Of a stretch of DNA of 64,000 nucleotides, positions 25,379 through 37,662 are shown in pieces; within the stretch, counting starts at the first letter, position 1, and each line of letters opens with the position of its first letter. The notes under the pieces are model-generated. The model did not search any database. It saw only the letters and a program-made list of their open reading frames with translations, and had not been told where the DNA came from. Origin of the DNA: Marsupella aquatica (taxonomy: Eukaryota > Marchantiophyta). Location of the stretch: positions 15,500,001 to 15,564,000 of the forward strand of contig OZ316891.1 of assembly GCA_973895155.1 (NCBI GenBank), in the 5' to 3' direction. A program made the position numbers and the translations under genes.

Positions 25379-28300
25379 ATGAACCGCCATAGATCAGATG
25401 TTGCGGTGGCAGCTGACCCCGATGAACCTGAGGACCAGTCTCCAATAGAAGAGGTGGCTCTGACTGTACCCAGCACGGATGATCCCAACATTCCCGTCTT
25501 AACATTTAGAATGTGGACACTTGGGGTACTATCTTGTGTTGTGCTGGCCTTCGTGAACCAGTTCTTCTCATACAGAACCGAGCCTCTCACCATATCTGCA
25601 GTTTGCGCTCAAATTGTGACTTTGCCCCTGGGGCGGCTCATGGCCGCTACTCTCCCTTCAAGGAAATGGTTTAGAGGTTCTAGATTCGAGTTTTCCTTGA
25701 ATCCTAGCCCGTTCAACGTGAAGGAGCACGTCCTTATCACAATCTTTGCGAATGCTGGGGCTGGTACGGCTTATGCTATTGGGATTGTAACTATCGTCAA
25801 AGCTTTCTATGGAAGGCGTTTAACTTTCTTTGTTGGCCTTGCCATTACCATCACCACGCAGGTAACTCCTTAAATAGCAAACTAAGACTATCCTAGCCAG
25901 TTCAGCCTTGCTTATTGTTTTCCATCTGACAGCGATAACCTGCAATAATTGCTAACTATTTTTTTCGATCAGATGCTTGGCTACGGATGGGCGGGACTCT
26001 TCCGCAATTTCCTAGTGAAGCCTGCACAAATGTGGTGGCCATCTAACTTGGTACAGGTTTCATTGTTCAGGTAAGCAAGCTCACGCACTATACACATCTA
26101 AATATCCTTCTCGTCTATCTTTGAAGAATTTTACAAACTAATATACCAAGTATATATATATATATATATATATATCCTAACAATGTCACCCACCTTGCTT
26201 TGATGTGTCAAGGACGCTGCACGAAAAGGATTACCGGCCAAAGGGAGGATTTACTCGACTTCAATTTTTCGCATTGATCTTATGCATAAGCTTTGCTTGG
26301 TACACCTTGCCTGGTTACATGTTTCCGATTCTCTCTTCCCTCTCTTGGGCTTGTTGGGCTTGGCCTAACTCCATCACAGCTCAACAGCTGGGCTCTGGAT
26401 TCAACGGTCTTGGCATTGGTGCTATTGGCCTTGACTGGTCCACAGTTGCCTCTTTCAACCAAAGTCCCCTTGCGACACCTTTTTTTGCCATAGCAAACAT
26501 CTTCGTGGGATTTGTCTTGGTCATGTACATTATGATCCCAATCGTATACTACTTTGACGTCTATTCTGCAAAGACGTTCCCGATCTTCTCCAGTGGCCTC
26601 TTCGATTCGTCGGGGCAAACTTATAACATCTCTCGAGTTATCAATGATCAATTTTCGCTGGACTTTCACGCCTATGAGGGTTACAGCCAGCTTAATCTCA
26701 GTGCTTTCTTCGTCTTCACATACGGCGTGGGCTTCGCAGCATTGGCGGCCACTTTGAGTCATGTCATTTTGTTTCATGGAAGGTAACTATGATGCAGAAC
26801 TAAAGTAGTCACGTAAAATGATACGACTTTACGAACTGCTACATACATGTGTCCACTTTTTCTTCGACTGTTGGGTTTCTTGTCCTCGACAATTACGTCA
26901 CATTGTACTAATTTCATTATCTACTTGATAGCTCCATAAAATTAGTAATCATCTGCGTTACTCGGGAGATTGGCGATCTGGACCGAAACCGATGCTAACA
27001 TTCCCAAGTCTTCACTTGGTCGCATGGCAGAAATATTTGGCACCAGTTTCGGTCAGCTCTGAGTATTGAGAAAGAAGACGTGCATACTCGATTGATGAAA
27101 GCTTATCCGGAGGTTCCCCAACGATGGTTCCATGTCATGCTCGTTCTCTTCATCGCCTTGTCTATTGCAGCTTGCGAGGTGTTCAAAGATCAGCTCCAGC
27201 TGCCATGGTGGGCAGTTATTCTGGCCTGCGCTATTGCGTTCATTCTTACACTTCCCGTGGGAGTGATTGCAGCCACAACCAATCAGGTGCGGTACGATGC
27301 TGTCCAGAGCTAGACACAGGCTCTGGTCCCTTGCTCCCACCAATTTATCATTACATGCCTGAGCTTTTCAATGCACACACTTTGGAGCAATGCCCAAATC
27401 TCCCAGTCTCATCCGAGCTAGAGGTATTTGTTTGATGGAACCCCAAAATGGAAAGCATTAGTGGGAAGGAAGGCAATCCATTTTGGGAAGGAAGGCAATC
27501 AAAATTGAGATTTTCCTCTGGATGCCCGGAGATAACGTCCCAATGATCGTGGAATATCCTAGTTGCCACGTGGGTTAAAAAATAAGCTCATTATTGGATG
27601 CGATTTGAAACAGCCACACCAGTAATCCTCTCTATCACGCTTTTCCAAACGAGGCCCGACTGAAACAAACAGTTGGAACAGATCCGAATGGAACTAATCA
27701 GATGAAGCGGCAAATTTGGTTTTCTCGAATAGATATGTGATTATATAGACAGTTGAGAAACGAAGTAAAACATGTAAAAACATCAAACAATGAAATTTGT
27801 GGAACCAGAAAGAAAAAATATATAGAGATAAAAGTACAACCCAGGGAATATGACGGTAAGTCCAGGGAGCAACACGCTCTTCTTTAGTCGAGTGGCTTCG
27901 CCCTGCGGCATAAGCCCGAAATGGTTTCATGAAACGGGCCAGAAACTTAGGGAGGGTACATACGAGTTTGAGCCAATTTTGAGGTCCGAACGACAAGTTG
28001 GGCCAGATGTGAAAACTCCAAGGGGTTAGGAGGAACGTCAAGATTCAAATTCTTAATCTATCCACCCATCTGGACTGCTACTGTTCTTCGCTACTAACGT
28101 GCAAAGTGTGAAAATAATGCTCATTTCTCAGAAGGCAATGTCACTTGGCATTGACTGATTTGACTGCAGGTGCCAGGGCTGAACATCGTGACCGAGTACA
28201 TCATTGGCTACTTATATCCTGGAAGACCGGTAGCGAACGTCTGTTTTAAGACTTATGGTTACATCAGCAATTCTCAAGCAATTACATTTCTGTACGACTT

Positions 28301-29101
28301 CAAATTGGGTCACTACATGAAGATTCCACCTCGCAGCATGTTTGCCGCCCAGGTATTCATTACACACTTGGAAATAGTTTCTTCAATGATTTAGAGGTTG
28401 CATCTTCTGTTGAGCTTGAAAAGCTAACAGCTGGAATTTCATTTGAAGCTCACATGTCCTGTTGTGGTTGGATTGTGGCACAGCTTTGTGGTACAGTTAT
28501 AGCAGCTCTCGTTAATCTGTCTACGGCTTGGTGGCTCCTGACTTCAGTCGAAAATATTTGTCACAAGGATTTGCTGCCCCCAAACAGTCCGTGGACTTGT
28601 CCGTCTGATAGAGTGTTCTTCGACGCCTCAGTCATCTGGGGACTCATAGGGCCGAAGAGGATCTTTGGATCGGAAGGCCTCTACGGAGCTATGAACTGGT
28701 GCTTCCTCATTGGTGCACTCGCTCCTGTTCCCGTTTGGCTGGCTGCAAAGAAATGGCCAGAGAAGAAGTGGATCAGCTACATCAACATGCCCATTTTGAT
28801 CGGCGCTACAATGGACATGCCCCCCGCGTCTGCTGTCAACTTTACTTCCTGGTTTCTGGTCGGGTTCGTCTTCCAATATCTAGTGTTAAAGTACCGCAAG
28901 GGCTGGTGGAAGAGATATAATTATATCCTGTCTGCTGGACTAGATGCCGGGTTGGCATTCATGGCAGTACTGCTCTATTTCTCCGTGGAATTGGAGCAAA
29001 ACTCCATCACCTGGTGGGGAACCAACGGTGGTGACTCGGGGGACAACTGCCCGCTGGCTTCTTGTCCAACTGCTCCAGGTATTCACGTCGATGGCTGCTA
29101 A
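25379..29101 (+). CDS. Oligopeptide transporter (OPT family), tandem copy 2
   Basis: Six exons: 25,379-25,861; 25,973-26,070; 26,213-26,782; 27,031-27,286; 28,170-28,352; 28,484-29,101; same intron phases as copy 1 and about 735 aa. Same membrane topology and the KIPPR motif ([10 protein letters not shown]), but the NPG signature reads SLNPSPFN, so its glycine is replaced by serine. The start of exon 4 also differs ([16 protein letters not shown] against [16 protein letters not shown] in copy 1) while the rest is closely alike. Intron 3 ends in an unusual AAG acceptor in both genes (26,212 and 18,065). Frame is open throughout, so it is probably functional and may have diverged in substrate preference. 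Confidence 0.93.
26151..26175. repeat. (TA)n microsatellite in OPT2 intron 2
   Basis: About 12 TA units just upstream of the exon 3 acceptor. A similar TA run is at 59,167-59,186. Confidence 0.9.
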
Positions 29102-31282
29102 ACCAGAGGACATCCTCTTACCCGAATTTGGTCTTTCAGGAGGTTGCCCAGGATTCACGATGTCAACGGCTGGTAGGGATACGGTGCACTCAAGGCCGTA
29201 TGCTCTGGGACTCACGACTTTCTCTAGACACTTCTCTGATTTGGGCAACCTCGTCAAGAATCATCAACAATCGTCCCTTCGTCCAAAAACCGCAAGTCAA
29301 ATTCCATGGCGGGTGTAAAGTCCACACAATGGGTCCGCTTACGTTGTATGAAAACCGGTTTCGTCATAATAGACTCGTCTGCAATTTCGTATTCTCCTCT
29401 TACTCATTTCGCATCAGCTTCTTGTTTAGAACTAGACGCGAAGCTGTTTTATTCCGGTCATCAATCTCCGCTCCTTCCCTCACATCATTTCCATCATATC
29501 AGAGCAGCTCTTGCAACTTGGGAAGAATGCAATAGGAAACTTTAATTGACTTGCTACTAGGACTAGATGCCTACACAGTGATACAAAATGTCTTGGGCAG
29601 TGGCAGGTACATTCTCTGCGTACGGCCCCAAGACACATTACTGCAAACATAATCGCCCGTCAGACCTTCAGACGAAACTCCACTTAAAATCGCCTTCCAC
29701 TGTAGGAGATTTAAGCTCTGAAAGGGGTGACGATTTTGAAAATCATGTTCTTGGTGAAATGCTCACGACACATACACTCCAATAGGCCCGAACCACGTCG
29801 AGGCCATCTTGCACACTGGGCTAGGTAGAGTTGTTGTCAATCTGCTCTATCCCTACATTGCAACATGTGAGTTACATCAAAGCATTGGACGTCCCCCCAG
29901 AACACTAAGAGCACATCATTGCACGCCATAATGTCAACATTGGGCAAAGCAAAGTGATCCAAGTAAGAAATGTAAAATTTGGGATATGGAAGGATGCAAC
30001 CCCATTAGCATTGACTCTTATCCAGCACGGTAACATAAACGTGATGTGCTTATAATTTGCTAACATTTGCAGCCAGCCCCAAACATATATCGGACCACGT
30101 GAGCAAGTAGGAGCTTTCCCACGAAACCGGAAAGATGCATCCCCGTTAGCTTGACCAGGCGGCAGCATAAGCATCGTATTCTTCTATTTGCTAACATTTC
30201 CAGCCAATCCCATACCATTATCAGACCATGTGAGCAAGTAGGAGCATTTAGTTCCACGAGCATTTAGTTCCACCAGATCACACAAGACATGACTCGTTAC
30301 TCAACATTGCATAAGGTCTGAGCAGATGGTTGCTCTCGATCGGGTTGCACCAAATTGTAGAGATGCAACGCAATCTATCGTTGGGTTGTCCATAAAGACG
30401 ATCACTTCTACCTCGTTCTTGAACACTCTTGAATAAAACATCCACAGGGTACTGTAAATAGTTACCCCTACAAATTACCTGAGTAGATCAAAACGACAGT
30501 TCTTGAGAAGCACAACAGAATCTGTGTCTAATACCAGCTTGTTTCATTTCTCTCTGATATGAACCGTACACATGAATCATGGAAGGTGAATAATCCGTCA
30601 ATGTGTCCATACTCTCACCTTGTGCGAACTATCTATGTTTGTGGGTCACGGCCACCGAATCCATGTTAGAAACCTTAGGATCCTGAGAAGTACTTCTTTA
30701 CAATCAGGACATGCTTCTATCTTAAGAGATATGTTTTCAGATCCGTGGAGGTCGGATAGCCTTTGCTGCACATCAAAATCACAGCTCTATGAGGAGAGCT
30801 TCCCTTTCTGTGAGGACCGTGAGCCAGGCAGGAATGTACAGCTGAGAGGTATATTTGGTTGGTTGGTTTGATCCCATGCAATACTGGTGTCAACGGAAAC
30901 CAATGAGCTCGCTACAAAATAATGTTGGCAGAATTTGTAGACTGCATCATCACCGTTACTGAGCAGGAGGAGCAAAACTGTGCCGTCAAAGCACATGTCC
31001 AATGTGGATAAGCAGAATCCGTGATACTGCCCGCATTCCAGAGAATACTAATCACCCGTAAATCCAGCAGAGCCACTCGGATTCTCGCGATTCAAGATCT
31101 TTTGTTCAATACCTCCACTTGGCGGCCTGTAAACGATCAGTGTCAATAAGGTGGCCTCGTAAGTGTAACCCACGTTGACACAAGCTCAAACTTCACAAAC
31201 AATTCCCAAAAGTTGTGACTTGCTCGACAATGCCATTCAAATGAACCCTACACATGCAATCAAAGACGGCAGGGAAGTATAC
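29102..31282. other. Convergent intergenic region, OPT2 to phosphate carrier
   Basis: Holds the 3' ends of two convergent genes and the two-copy tandem repeat at 29,990-30,275. Open frames at 29,062-29,535 and 30,620-30,871 show no family features and no convincing splice sites. No further gene called. Confidence 0.5.
29990..30275. repeat. Diverged ~140-bp tandem repeat
   Basis: Two units, about 29,990-30,118 and 30,129-30,252. Both run from GGAAGATGCA-CCCC-TTAGC through TTTGCTAACATTT-CAGCCA and end CATGTGAGCAAGTAGGAGC-like. A small direct repeat, AGCATTTAGTTCCAC twice, follows at 30,243-30,274. The parallel minus-strand peptides in this stretch (APTCSHG, APTCSRG) come from the DNA duplication. 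Confidence 0.8.
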
Positions 31283-34200
31283 TTACAAGCCCATCAAAAT
31301 TTTCATAGAGTCGACGCAGAACCACTGGGCCGTAACTAAGGGCCCAACAAGCATTATGCGCAGAGGTAAGCTTCTAGTAAACAGCCCTACCCATCCAACT
31401 GCTTTCACAGACTGCAAAGACCAGTTCGAGTTAGACGTGTAACAGACACATTGATGGACATGCCCAACTTATTGAGAAAAGTGCTGGAAAAACAATTCAC
31501 AATCGCTTGATTATAAGGACATAACAGTAGAAGTAAAACACGCTGGCACAACATCTCTGACAGAGTTTAAAGGGATCTGATAATCTCCGGTGCGTATAGT
31601 ACCGGCAAGTCATCAACTTTAACTTGCTCAGACAACTGGGCAAAACAGCTTCTTCTAACAAGCTACACTGGACACACCTGTGAAAATGTGTGACCCTTGT
31701 TGTTGTATATATGGGTTATAACATTATCTGCTGGATTGGACACAATGCTGCCAGCTACCCCAGAAGCATATCCAGCAGCTGTAGTCACGCCTAGCTGGAC
31801 AGTTTTAGAACAGTCCATTTTTTGCTTCTGCAAGATTTTAGCATATATGAAGTCCACCGAATGCTCAAACGATGAGAACATGATCATTGCAACTGCAACA
31901 TGAAAGTAATTTATTAATGTTCAAAGTCTGGAGGAGGCAACAAAGTAGTAAGAACATCAAAATAAATCATTGAATCATAAGAGTATACTGACTGGCCAAC
32001 TCATGCACTCAATACAACCTGCTGCAAACTCCGGAACAGGCATCAAAGTAACCAGATGATAGGCCTAATAATATTAGGAGTTTACTATGTTGCATGAGAG
32101 AGGTGTTTACATGGTAGATTCCTTCCCCACAGTGGTACAAGTCCTTTGTAAAAGCTGCAGAGAAAATAAACAGCCGACTCTTTTAACCTTGAAATAAAGG
32201 AAGATGTTGTAACAACAAATCACAACCTTAAGGCATACAATCACCAGCATTTCCGTCCCTGATTCAACCACTTCTCTAGTAGGAATCCACTAGATGTCAA
32301 GTAATACAACTTTTAACAACTTAACACTACTGCAAACTTCACTAAGCATCGCGATAGAGTAAAAGAATTATTCTAAAATGTAACCGCAGAAAAACCGGCT
32401 ACTTTATCTGAAACCTGGCACTATTGAGAGTATTTTCTGTATAAATTCCAATACTCTAATCTGCCTCGACCAATCACTTCAAATAGAATACTTCCTAACT
32501 AATTTTATCAGCCATGAGCCTCTTACCCTTTCAAACCTTCTGTCTGGTAAAGTTTAGGGAAGCCATCTGAGAGGCCCCTGGCAAAGCCTGGTTGCGTTTG
32601 GACACGCACTTTAATAGCCTCAAAAGGGCACAAAACTATATCAGCTATAGCTTCCGCAGACGCACTGCCTGCCAGATAGATGAGAGTTTTGTAAGAGTTA
32701 GTGTTGACAGGCCCCGCTGCGTCACAATATAATTTCTTGAAGTACTCATATAAGCCAAACTTGCAGGCACCCTGTCCACCATAGCCATACAGCTTTCCTC
32801 CCCAACCTCTCCACAGCCCTGGAAATCCTTGCTCCTTCCACAAGGTTCCAAACCCAGACCAGACATTCCTGTACTTCACAGGATTGGCCTATATCAAACA
32901 AGATATCATTTTCAGCCAGATTCAACTCAGTAAACTAGCATTTGCAGGGTATCTATTTTTGGCACCAATTTCAAGCCACCCTACACCCACAACCAATATA
33001 CACCTTCACTGAATGCACGAAGTAACAATGTACTATGCTACGTGCTACTACAATCAACATTTTGCAGAATGAAACGAATTCCGATTATACAGGTGGACCA
33101 CAACACAGGCCAATACAGAGCATAAAGATGATTACAAGGAATTTCTTGACACTTTGGACTTCAAAACCGTAGAAAAGGACTCTCGACCACTTCACTCTCT
33201 TCCGTTGTTCCCACGATTAGTTTATACTCATCAAGGCTGTCCTTACACTCCTCCAAAGAAACAGAAACATCTTCCGTGCTACCGTAATAAATTGCCTGTC
33301 GAAATTACAGGATTAATCGAACTACTAGTCATTTTCAACCTTCACATTATGAACACTTGATGTGATTTGTAGAGGTGGAGCAGTGGACAATGTACTGCAA
33401 TGTATAATCCCTCTGCAAGCCTTGCTGCGCCTAAGATCTTCAAGCTAAAACCCTGGCAAGTTCCTTTAATTGGAAAATGAACTTGTGTACTCCGCTTCTA
33501 TTTATTATTCATCACGTCAGAAACAAATTCTGTCGGAGTTCTTGAAAGCTCGTCCAGTCATGTCACTTGACTCTTTCCAAATGCTTGCCCTTACTGAATT
33601 AACACTGTTGATTGCAATTTACGATGTGGCGTGAGAATTCCAACTCAATTTCCAATCATGGAAAATCGAGTGGAGCAATGTTTTGTCAGCATTCGACGAG
33701 GTCGCCAGTCTTAACCCCAAGACTTTCCTCTCCTCAGCACTACGATAAAAACCTCAAACTCATATTATAAAGGAAGACGGAGATAAGGGACCAGAGCTAG
33801 GCACGTATATTCAGTGCCTTCACAGCCCAGCTCTCAGGCAAGTGACGCAGCCTTGAAGAGGGCCCTAAAACTGCTTCTGAAGGGTCGAGTCCTCCAATGG
33901 AACAACGGACGCATCGCAATAGCTTGAAATCGGCGGAGCAAGAGAATTCCAACTACGCCCAACGAGAGCATTGTGAGCTAGCGGAGAAGGACTACAGACA
34001 AGACATGCGCAATCCGTGAAAGAAGCTCTCCTTGCTGTGGAAAGTCTGCGACAGAGCTCAACCTCAATGCCTGCAGAATCTTTACGAAAAATCTCTCCTC
34101 CAATCGGTCACTACCGTACGACATGGCAACTAGACGGACGTGTGGAGGTGGAGACAGACATTTGTGTGGAGGTCTATGAGTCCTGACGCGTGGAATGTAT

Positions 34201-34599
34201 AAACGTTTCCGGAAATCGTCGGAATGCGCAAACTCTGTAACTGTAGTCTTCCGCATCCTTGGTGGGATGTATGGCAAGTGCCAAAGCGTTCGAACATGTG
34301 ACCATGCACACCAATCTTCACCGGTTGTCACTACCATACGCCATTAATTAAGAAACAATACCGTGCATCATCCAGAAGAAAAGTGGTGAAGGACGCATGC
34401 CAGAAGTAGGAAAGATTCTGCACACCTGCATATTAACTTTGAGCACATCGAAGGGGGTGATCAAAAGATGAGCAGTTCCCGCAGACACCAGGCCTCCGGT
34501 TGCGCAGGCGGCATAATATTTCGCCGAGAACATCTCCAGCTGTTGCCCTCTAAATTTGGAAGTCCAGGCCCCCCTGGGCTCCGTTTCATGATGCGCCAT
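31283..34599 (-). CDS. MPT1: Mitochondrial phosphate carrier, MPT1/PHT3;3 type (SLC25 family)
   Basis: Imports phosphate across the inner mitochondrial membrane for ATP synthesis. Five exons, minus strand: 34,426-34,599; 32,527-32,888; 32,111-32,154; 31,678-31,892; 31,283-31,411. Phases agree at every junction and give 307 aa, the usual carrier length. The three carrier repeats show TPFDVLKVNM, CPFEAIKVRV and NPADNVITHI in place of the PxDxxK signature; the third lacks the basic residue. GQGACKFGLYEYF, QTQPGFARGLSDGFPK, WGRNLP and LFTRSLPLRI are phosphate-carrier features, and the C-terminal half resembles Arabidopsis MPT1/PHT3;3 more than MPT2/MPT3 by memory. ATG 34,599 starts MAHHETEPRG; the upstream frame is open but has no better ATG nearby. 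Intron 1 is 1.5 kb. No damage seen. Confidence 0.93.
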
Positions 34600-35187
34600 T
34601 CGGCCTTCCAGAATCGCACCCAACGCAGAATGATCATCACCTCTGGGTCTCAACCAGACGGGCCTCCTACAATCCTCAGAAAATTAGAAAGCAACAAAGA
34701 GGCGCCTGTCCGTCGCGATCAAGGACGCACAAAGTTCGGGAATCATCTGAGCGATGGAAGGGCGCCGAATCCAAGCAGAAGGCTCGGCCGATGCTTGAAA
34801 CTCGAACGCATGGAGTAACAAGTAACAAGAACCAGCCCCTCTCGTCTAAAACAATCGTCGTCGCTTCGCTTCCGTGCTGTGGCGTGCGACACAATGAAAT
34901 TCGATTGGTGGCAGAAACAAGAGCAGAAATTATTATTAGCGCGCCCATCGAGAGGAGACTGCCTTTGTGCCGGCGTCGTGGACGAAAATTAATCACAGCG
35001 AGTGCTGATGCAGGCACGAAGCCACGGAGGCACGGAGGCACGGACAGCAACGGAGAGCCAAGAAATACGAACATGCTTTCCTTCCGTGCTACGGTACCAC
35101 ACGAGAACGGAATACATTACTGTCGATATCTTTTGTAATCTCTTGTTCCTCCACGTTTTTCTAAACTTGGGTGGAATCTTAGAAGTA
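34600..35187. other. 5' flank of the phosphate carrier gene
   Basis: Presumed promoter and 5' UTR. Overlapping frames on both strands (34,676-35,138) are G/C-rich composition artefacts with no family likeness. A GCACGGAG direct repeat lies at 35,025-35,045. Confidence 0.45.
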
Positions 35188-36109
35188 CAGTGAACTCTGG
35201 ATAAACAAACCCTCTTGGGAAGACACATCTGGCGTGCACTAATGATAAGCACACATCTTGCTAAATTTCTTGGCTCTATTTCTAAGTGTGCTTAATTTGG
35301 GATCATTTGTTAAATGTGTAATTATCCAGGGTTTTGAATCCACGCAACCAACCAGAGCTAAACTCGCAATCCATGACAGTCGGTACCTTCTCCAAGAGTC
35401 GAGCTTGCAATCCCTTAGCTATCTCAACAATCAAATCCTCAGAAATTGTCACTCGAGCTCCCTGGGCAGTGAGGAACCGGAACCAACTATACAAGCTTTC
35501 TTCCAGATCTGGGCAAAGTGCACTACAATTTAGTTTGACTTCATTTGCAGTCACATTGGAAAGCAATGAGAAAGATTTCTTCAAGTTCTACCAACAGTAG
35601 TTTGATTTACCTTAGTGCCAAATTTTTCTGAAGCCCATTCAACTAGCTAGAGCTTTGTTTGTGAGCTCTGGATGCTTTTGCTTGTGGCGACACATTTCTC
35701 TCTTCTGCTTGTGAGTTAGTGTTGTCACCTTCCTTTCCTCCATGTTGATTCCACTTGACTACCCCAATGATTCACGAGCTACAGTACCACAAGTTATAGT
35801 GCGCAGCAATGTTCACATGTGCTATGGACCCCGTAGTCAGCCTCATACCTTGATCCCTGCCCTAATTCTTTGCCTTTATCGGTAAATAACATTTCTGGAG
35901 TTTATGCATGTACATAGAAGCGCATTCAATCACTTATCCAGGGTAAGGGCTTAGAAAGTTGTCTTTTAGCGAAATGATTTGAGCCCTATGTGCGCTTAGA
36001 AAAAATGCTTAAAAACCGCTTATCCCGTGTAAAAAAAAAGGAAGAACAAGATGGCATGCAGTAATCCAGGGTAAGCGTTTATGGAGTGTGCATTATCCAA
36101 AGTTCACTG
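35188..36109 (-). mobile_element. Tc1/mariner pogo-like (Tigger-type) element, 922 bp, decayed
   Basis: Terminal inverted repeats CAGTGAACTCTGGATAA (left) and CAGTGAACTTTGGATAA (right, complement) differ at one base, and each is flanked by TA (35,186-35,187 and 36,110-36,111), the target duplication of this superfamily. Subterminal motifs related to TTATCCAGGGTAAG occur at 35,322, 35,936, 36,017 and 36,062. It holds only the DNA-binding part of a transposase (35,303-35,743); the DDE catalytic part is missing, so it is non-autonomous. Confidence 0.85.
35303..35743 (-). pseudogene. CENP-B/Tigger-type transposase DNA-binding domain fragment
   Basis: Starts MEERKVTTLTHKQKREMC at 35,743, with a psq-like helix-turn-helix (KHPELTNKALAS, WASEKFGTKV), then a CENPB-type HTH (CPDLEESLYSWF, GARVTISEDL, EFSSGWLRGFKTLDNY), and ends at a stop at 35,303. 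Two one-base frame shifts break it, one after KALAS near 35,642 and one near 35,585 before KKSFSLLSN. It ends where the catalytic domain should begin. The pogo terminal repeats around it confirm transposon origin rather than a host CENP-B gene. Confidence 0.75.
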
Positions 36110-36267
36110 TAATCGGCAATTGAAACCTACTTGACGGCGTAGGGCTAGAGTGAAGCCTAGAGACCCTACCTTTGGGGCCGTCACTCAACTTTGGGGGTTC
36201 ATAAAGTGGGGGCGCAAAGAATGGGGACAAAATCCTTCCTCCACATGCAAGGGTTGTGGGGGGTGAG

Positions 36268-37147
36268 TGTTTGTGTGGGTCGGGTGAGTCTAGGGTTACA
36301 ACTATAACCATACTTCCCGTAGTTAGTGTTACTACAGAAATAGTGTGACACTTTAAATAGTGTGAGTAACACTAATATGTGAGTAGAGAAGTATTGGAGC
36401 TCAAATAACAATAATTATGGAACATACTAACATAGCACAAGAATCAATCATTCCTATGAAAACACAATGTAGAATGTTTTATGAATGATTGTTTGATATA
36501 TATCTCATGGTTTAGTTGGGCTCTCTCATTTTAATGTATGTTTTGTCCATGCTATTGTCCAGAAATTCAACCAATTCCATTCCATTTTCAACTCACATTT
36601 TTCACAACCAAATAGTGTGACTACTATTACAAACAAGATTCATGGTTTCATGCAACATTTTTAGTATCAATAGCCACTCCATAAATAATGTGAGTTGATT
36701 TCCATAATTAGTGTTACTGGTAACACTAATTGAATCACTCACAATTATTGTTAATACAAATTTAGTGTTAGTAAGACTATCTCAAGAGGGATTCAAATTT
36801 TTCTGAGCCACATAATTAGTGTTAGTAACACTAACTACGGTAAACAGTGTAGTTAGGGGTAATCATAGTCGCAGACTAGGTTAGCTTAACTAGGTTGCAC
36901 ACTATATCCCAAACGGTGTTCGTTGGATACTACGAAAGGCTCATTAATCTGCAACCAGTTGAGAGATAGGGAGATCTCGTATTGTGTAGACTTGGTATGG
37001 CGGACAGGCCTAGAGTGCAGTAAAGTTCTCATGTGTTCCCATGAACGTCGTCTCAGTTGAGGTGAACCACGTATCTCTCTATGTTGACTACTTGTGCGTT
37101 GGATGGTTTATGGGCTTGTTGTTGTGATTGTCATCTTTTGCTCAACA
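36268..37147 (+). mobile_element. Solo LTR of the 342-bp LTR family, split by a MITE
   Basis: Starts TGTTTGTGTGGGTCGG and ends TTTTGCTCAACA. Blocks such as TCTAGGGTTAC, GTTGAGAGATAGGGAGA, CCTAGAGTGCAGTAAAG, GTGAACCACGTATCTCTC and GTGCGTTGGATGGTT match the LTR at 62,170-62,511. No primer-binding site follows, so this is a solo LTR. A 524-bp MITE (36,317-36,840) interrupts it near base 50; without it the LTR is about 350 bp. No clean 5-bp target duplication (GTGAG against GGGTA). Confidence 0.8.
36317..36840. mobile_element. MITE with 18-bp perfect terminal inverted repeats
   Basis: Left end CCGTAGTTAGTGTTACTA (36,317-36,334) is exactly complementary to the right end (36,823-36,840). The interior is AT-rich with many GTGTTACT/AGTGTGA sub-repeats and no coding capacity. 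The surrounding LTR resumes on each side (AACCATAC left; TAATCATAGTCGCAGA right), which sets the insertion limits to within a few bases. The superfamily is not clear from the termini. Confidence 0.8.
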
Positions 37148-37662
37148 GGGTATAGTGGTGTGAGTATTGAGACTACCCTACAAAGGTGCATGCTCTGAAG
37201 TTGGTTGTTTGTCATTGGTCAGCGGGTCAGCTTTCAGTTTTCAAGGAAAAAATGAATGGGGACAAATCATCAATGAGTGCCAATAATTAGAATATTGTCT
37301 TGCAAGGTTTTGGTATTCACCTATAGTTACATTCAAAGGAACAGGTAGTCATTCCAGTAGTTAACAACAGCCATTTTTTTCTTGTTCTTAAATATTTGCC
37401 AAGGTGAGTACTACTTTAGGCAAAACTTTGGTTATGGAGTACTTTTATCAATTATACAGTCCTATATGGGTGTATAGTACTTCACTTTGTAGCTATTGCT
37501 CCCCCTAGGGCATTGGGTGGTGCTGAATGGAAAATTTTAACTTTAGTTTGAGAATTATTCACATGCCTGTGTTTAAAGGAAGGGATTGGCAAGTTTTTAC
37601 CCACAGAAAAAAGGGCTAGTTTAGGGCATGTTGTCAAGATATCCTGATGGAATGGCAAGCTT

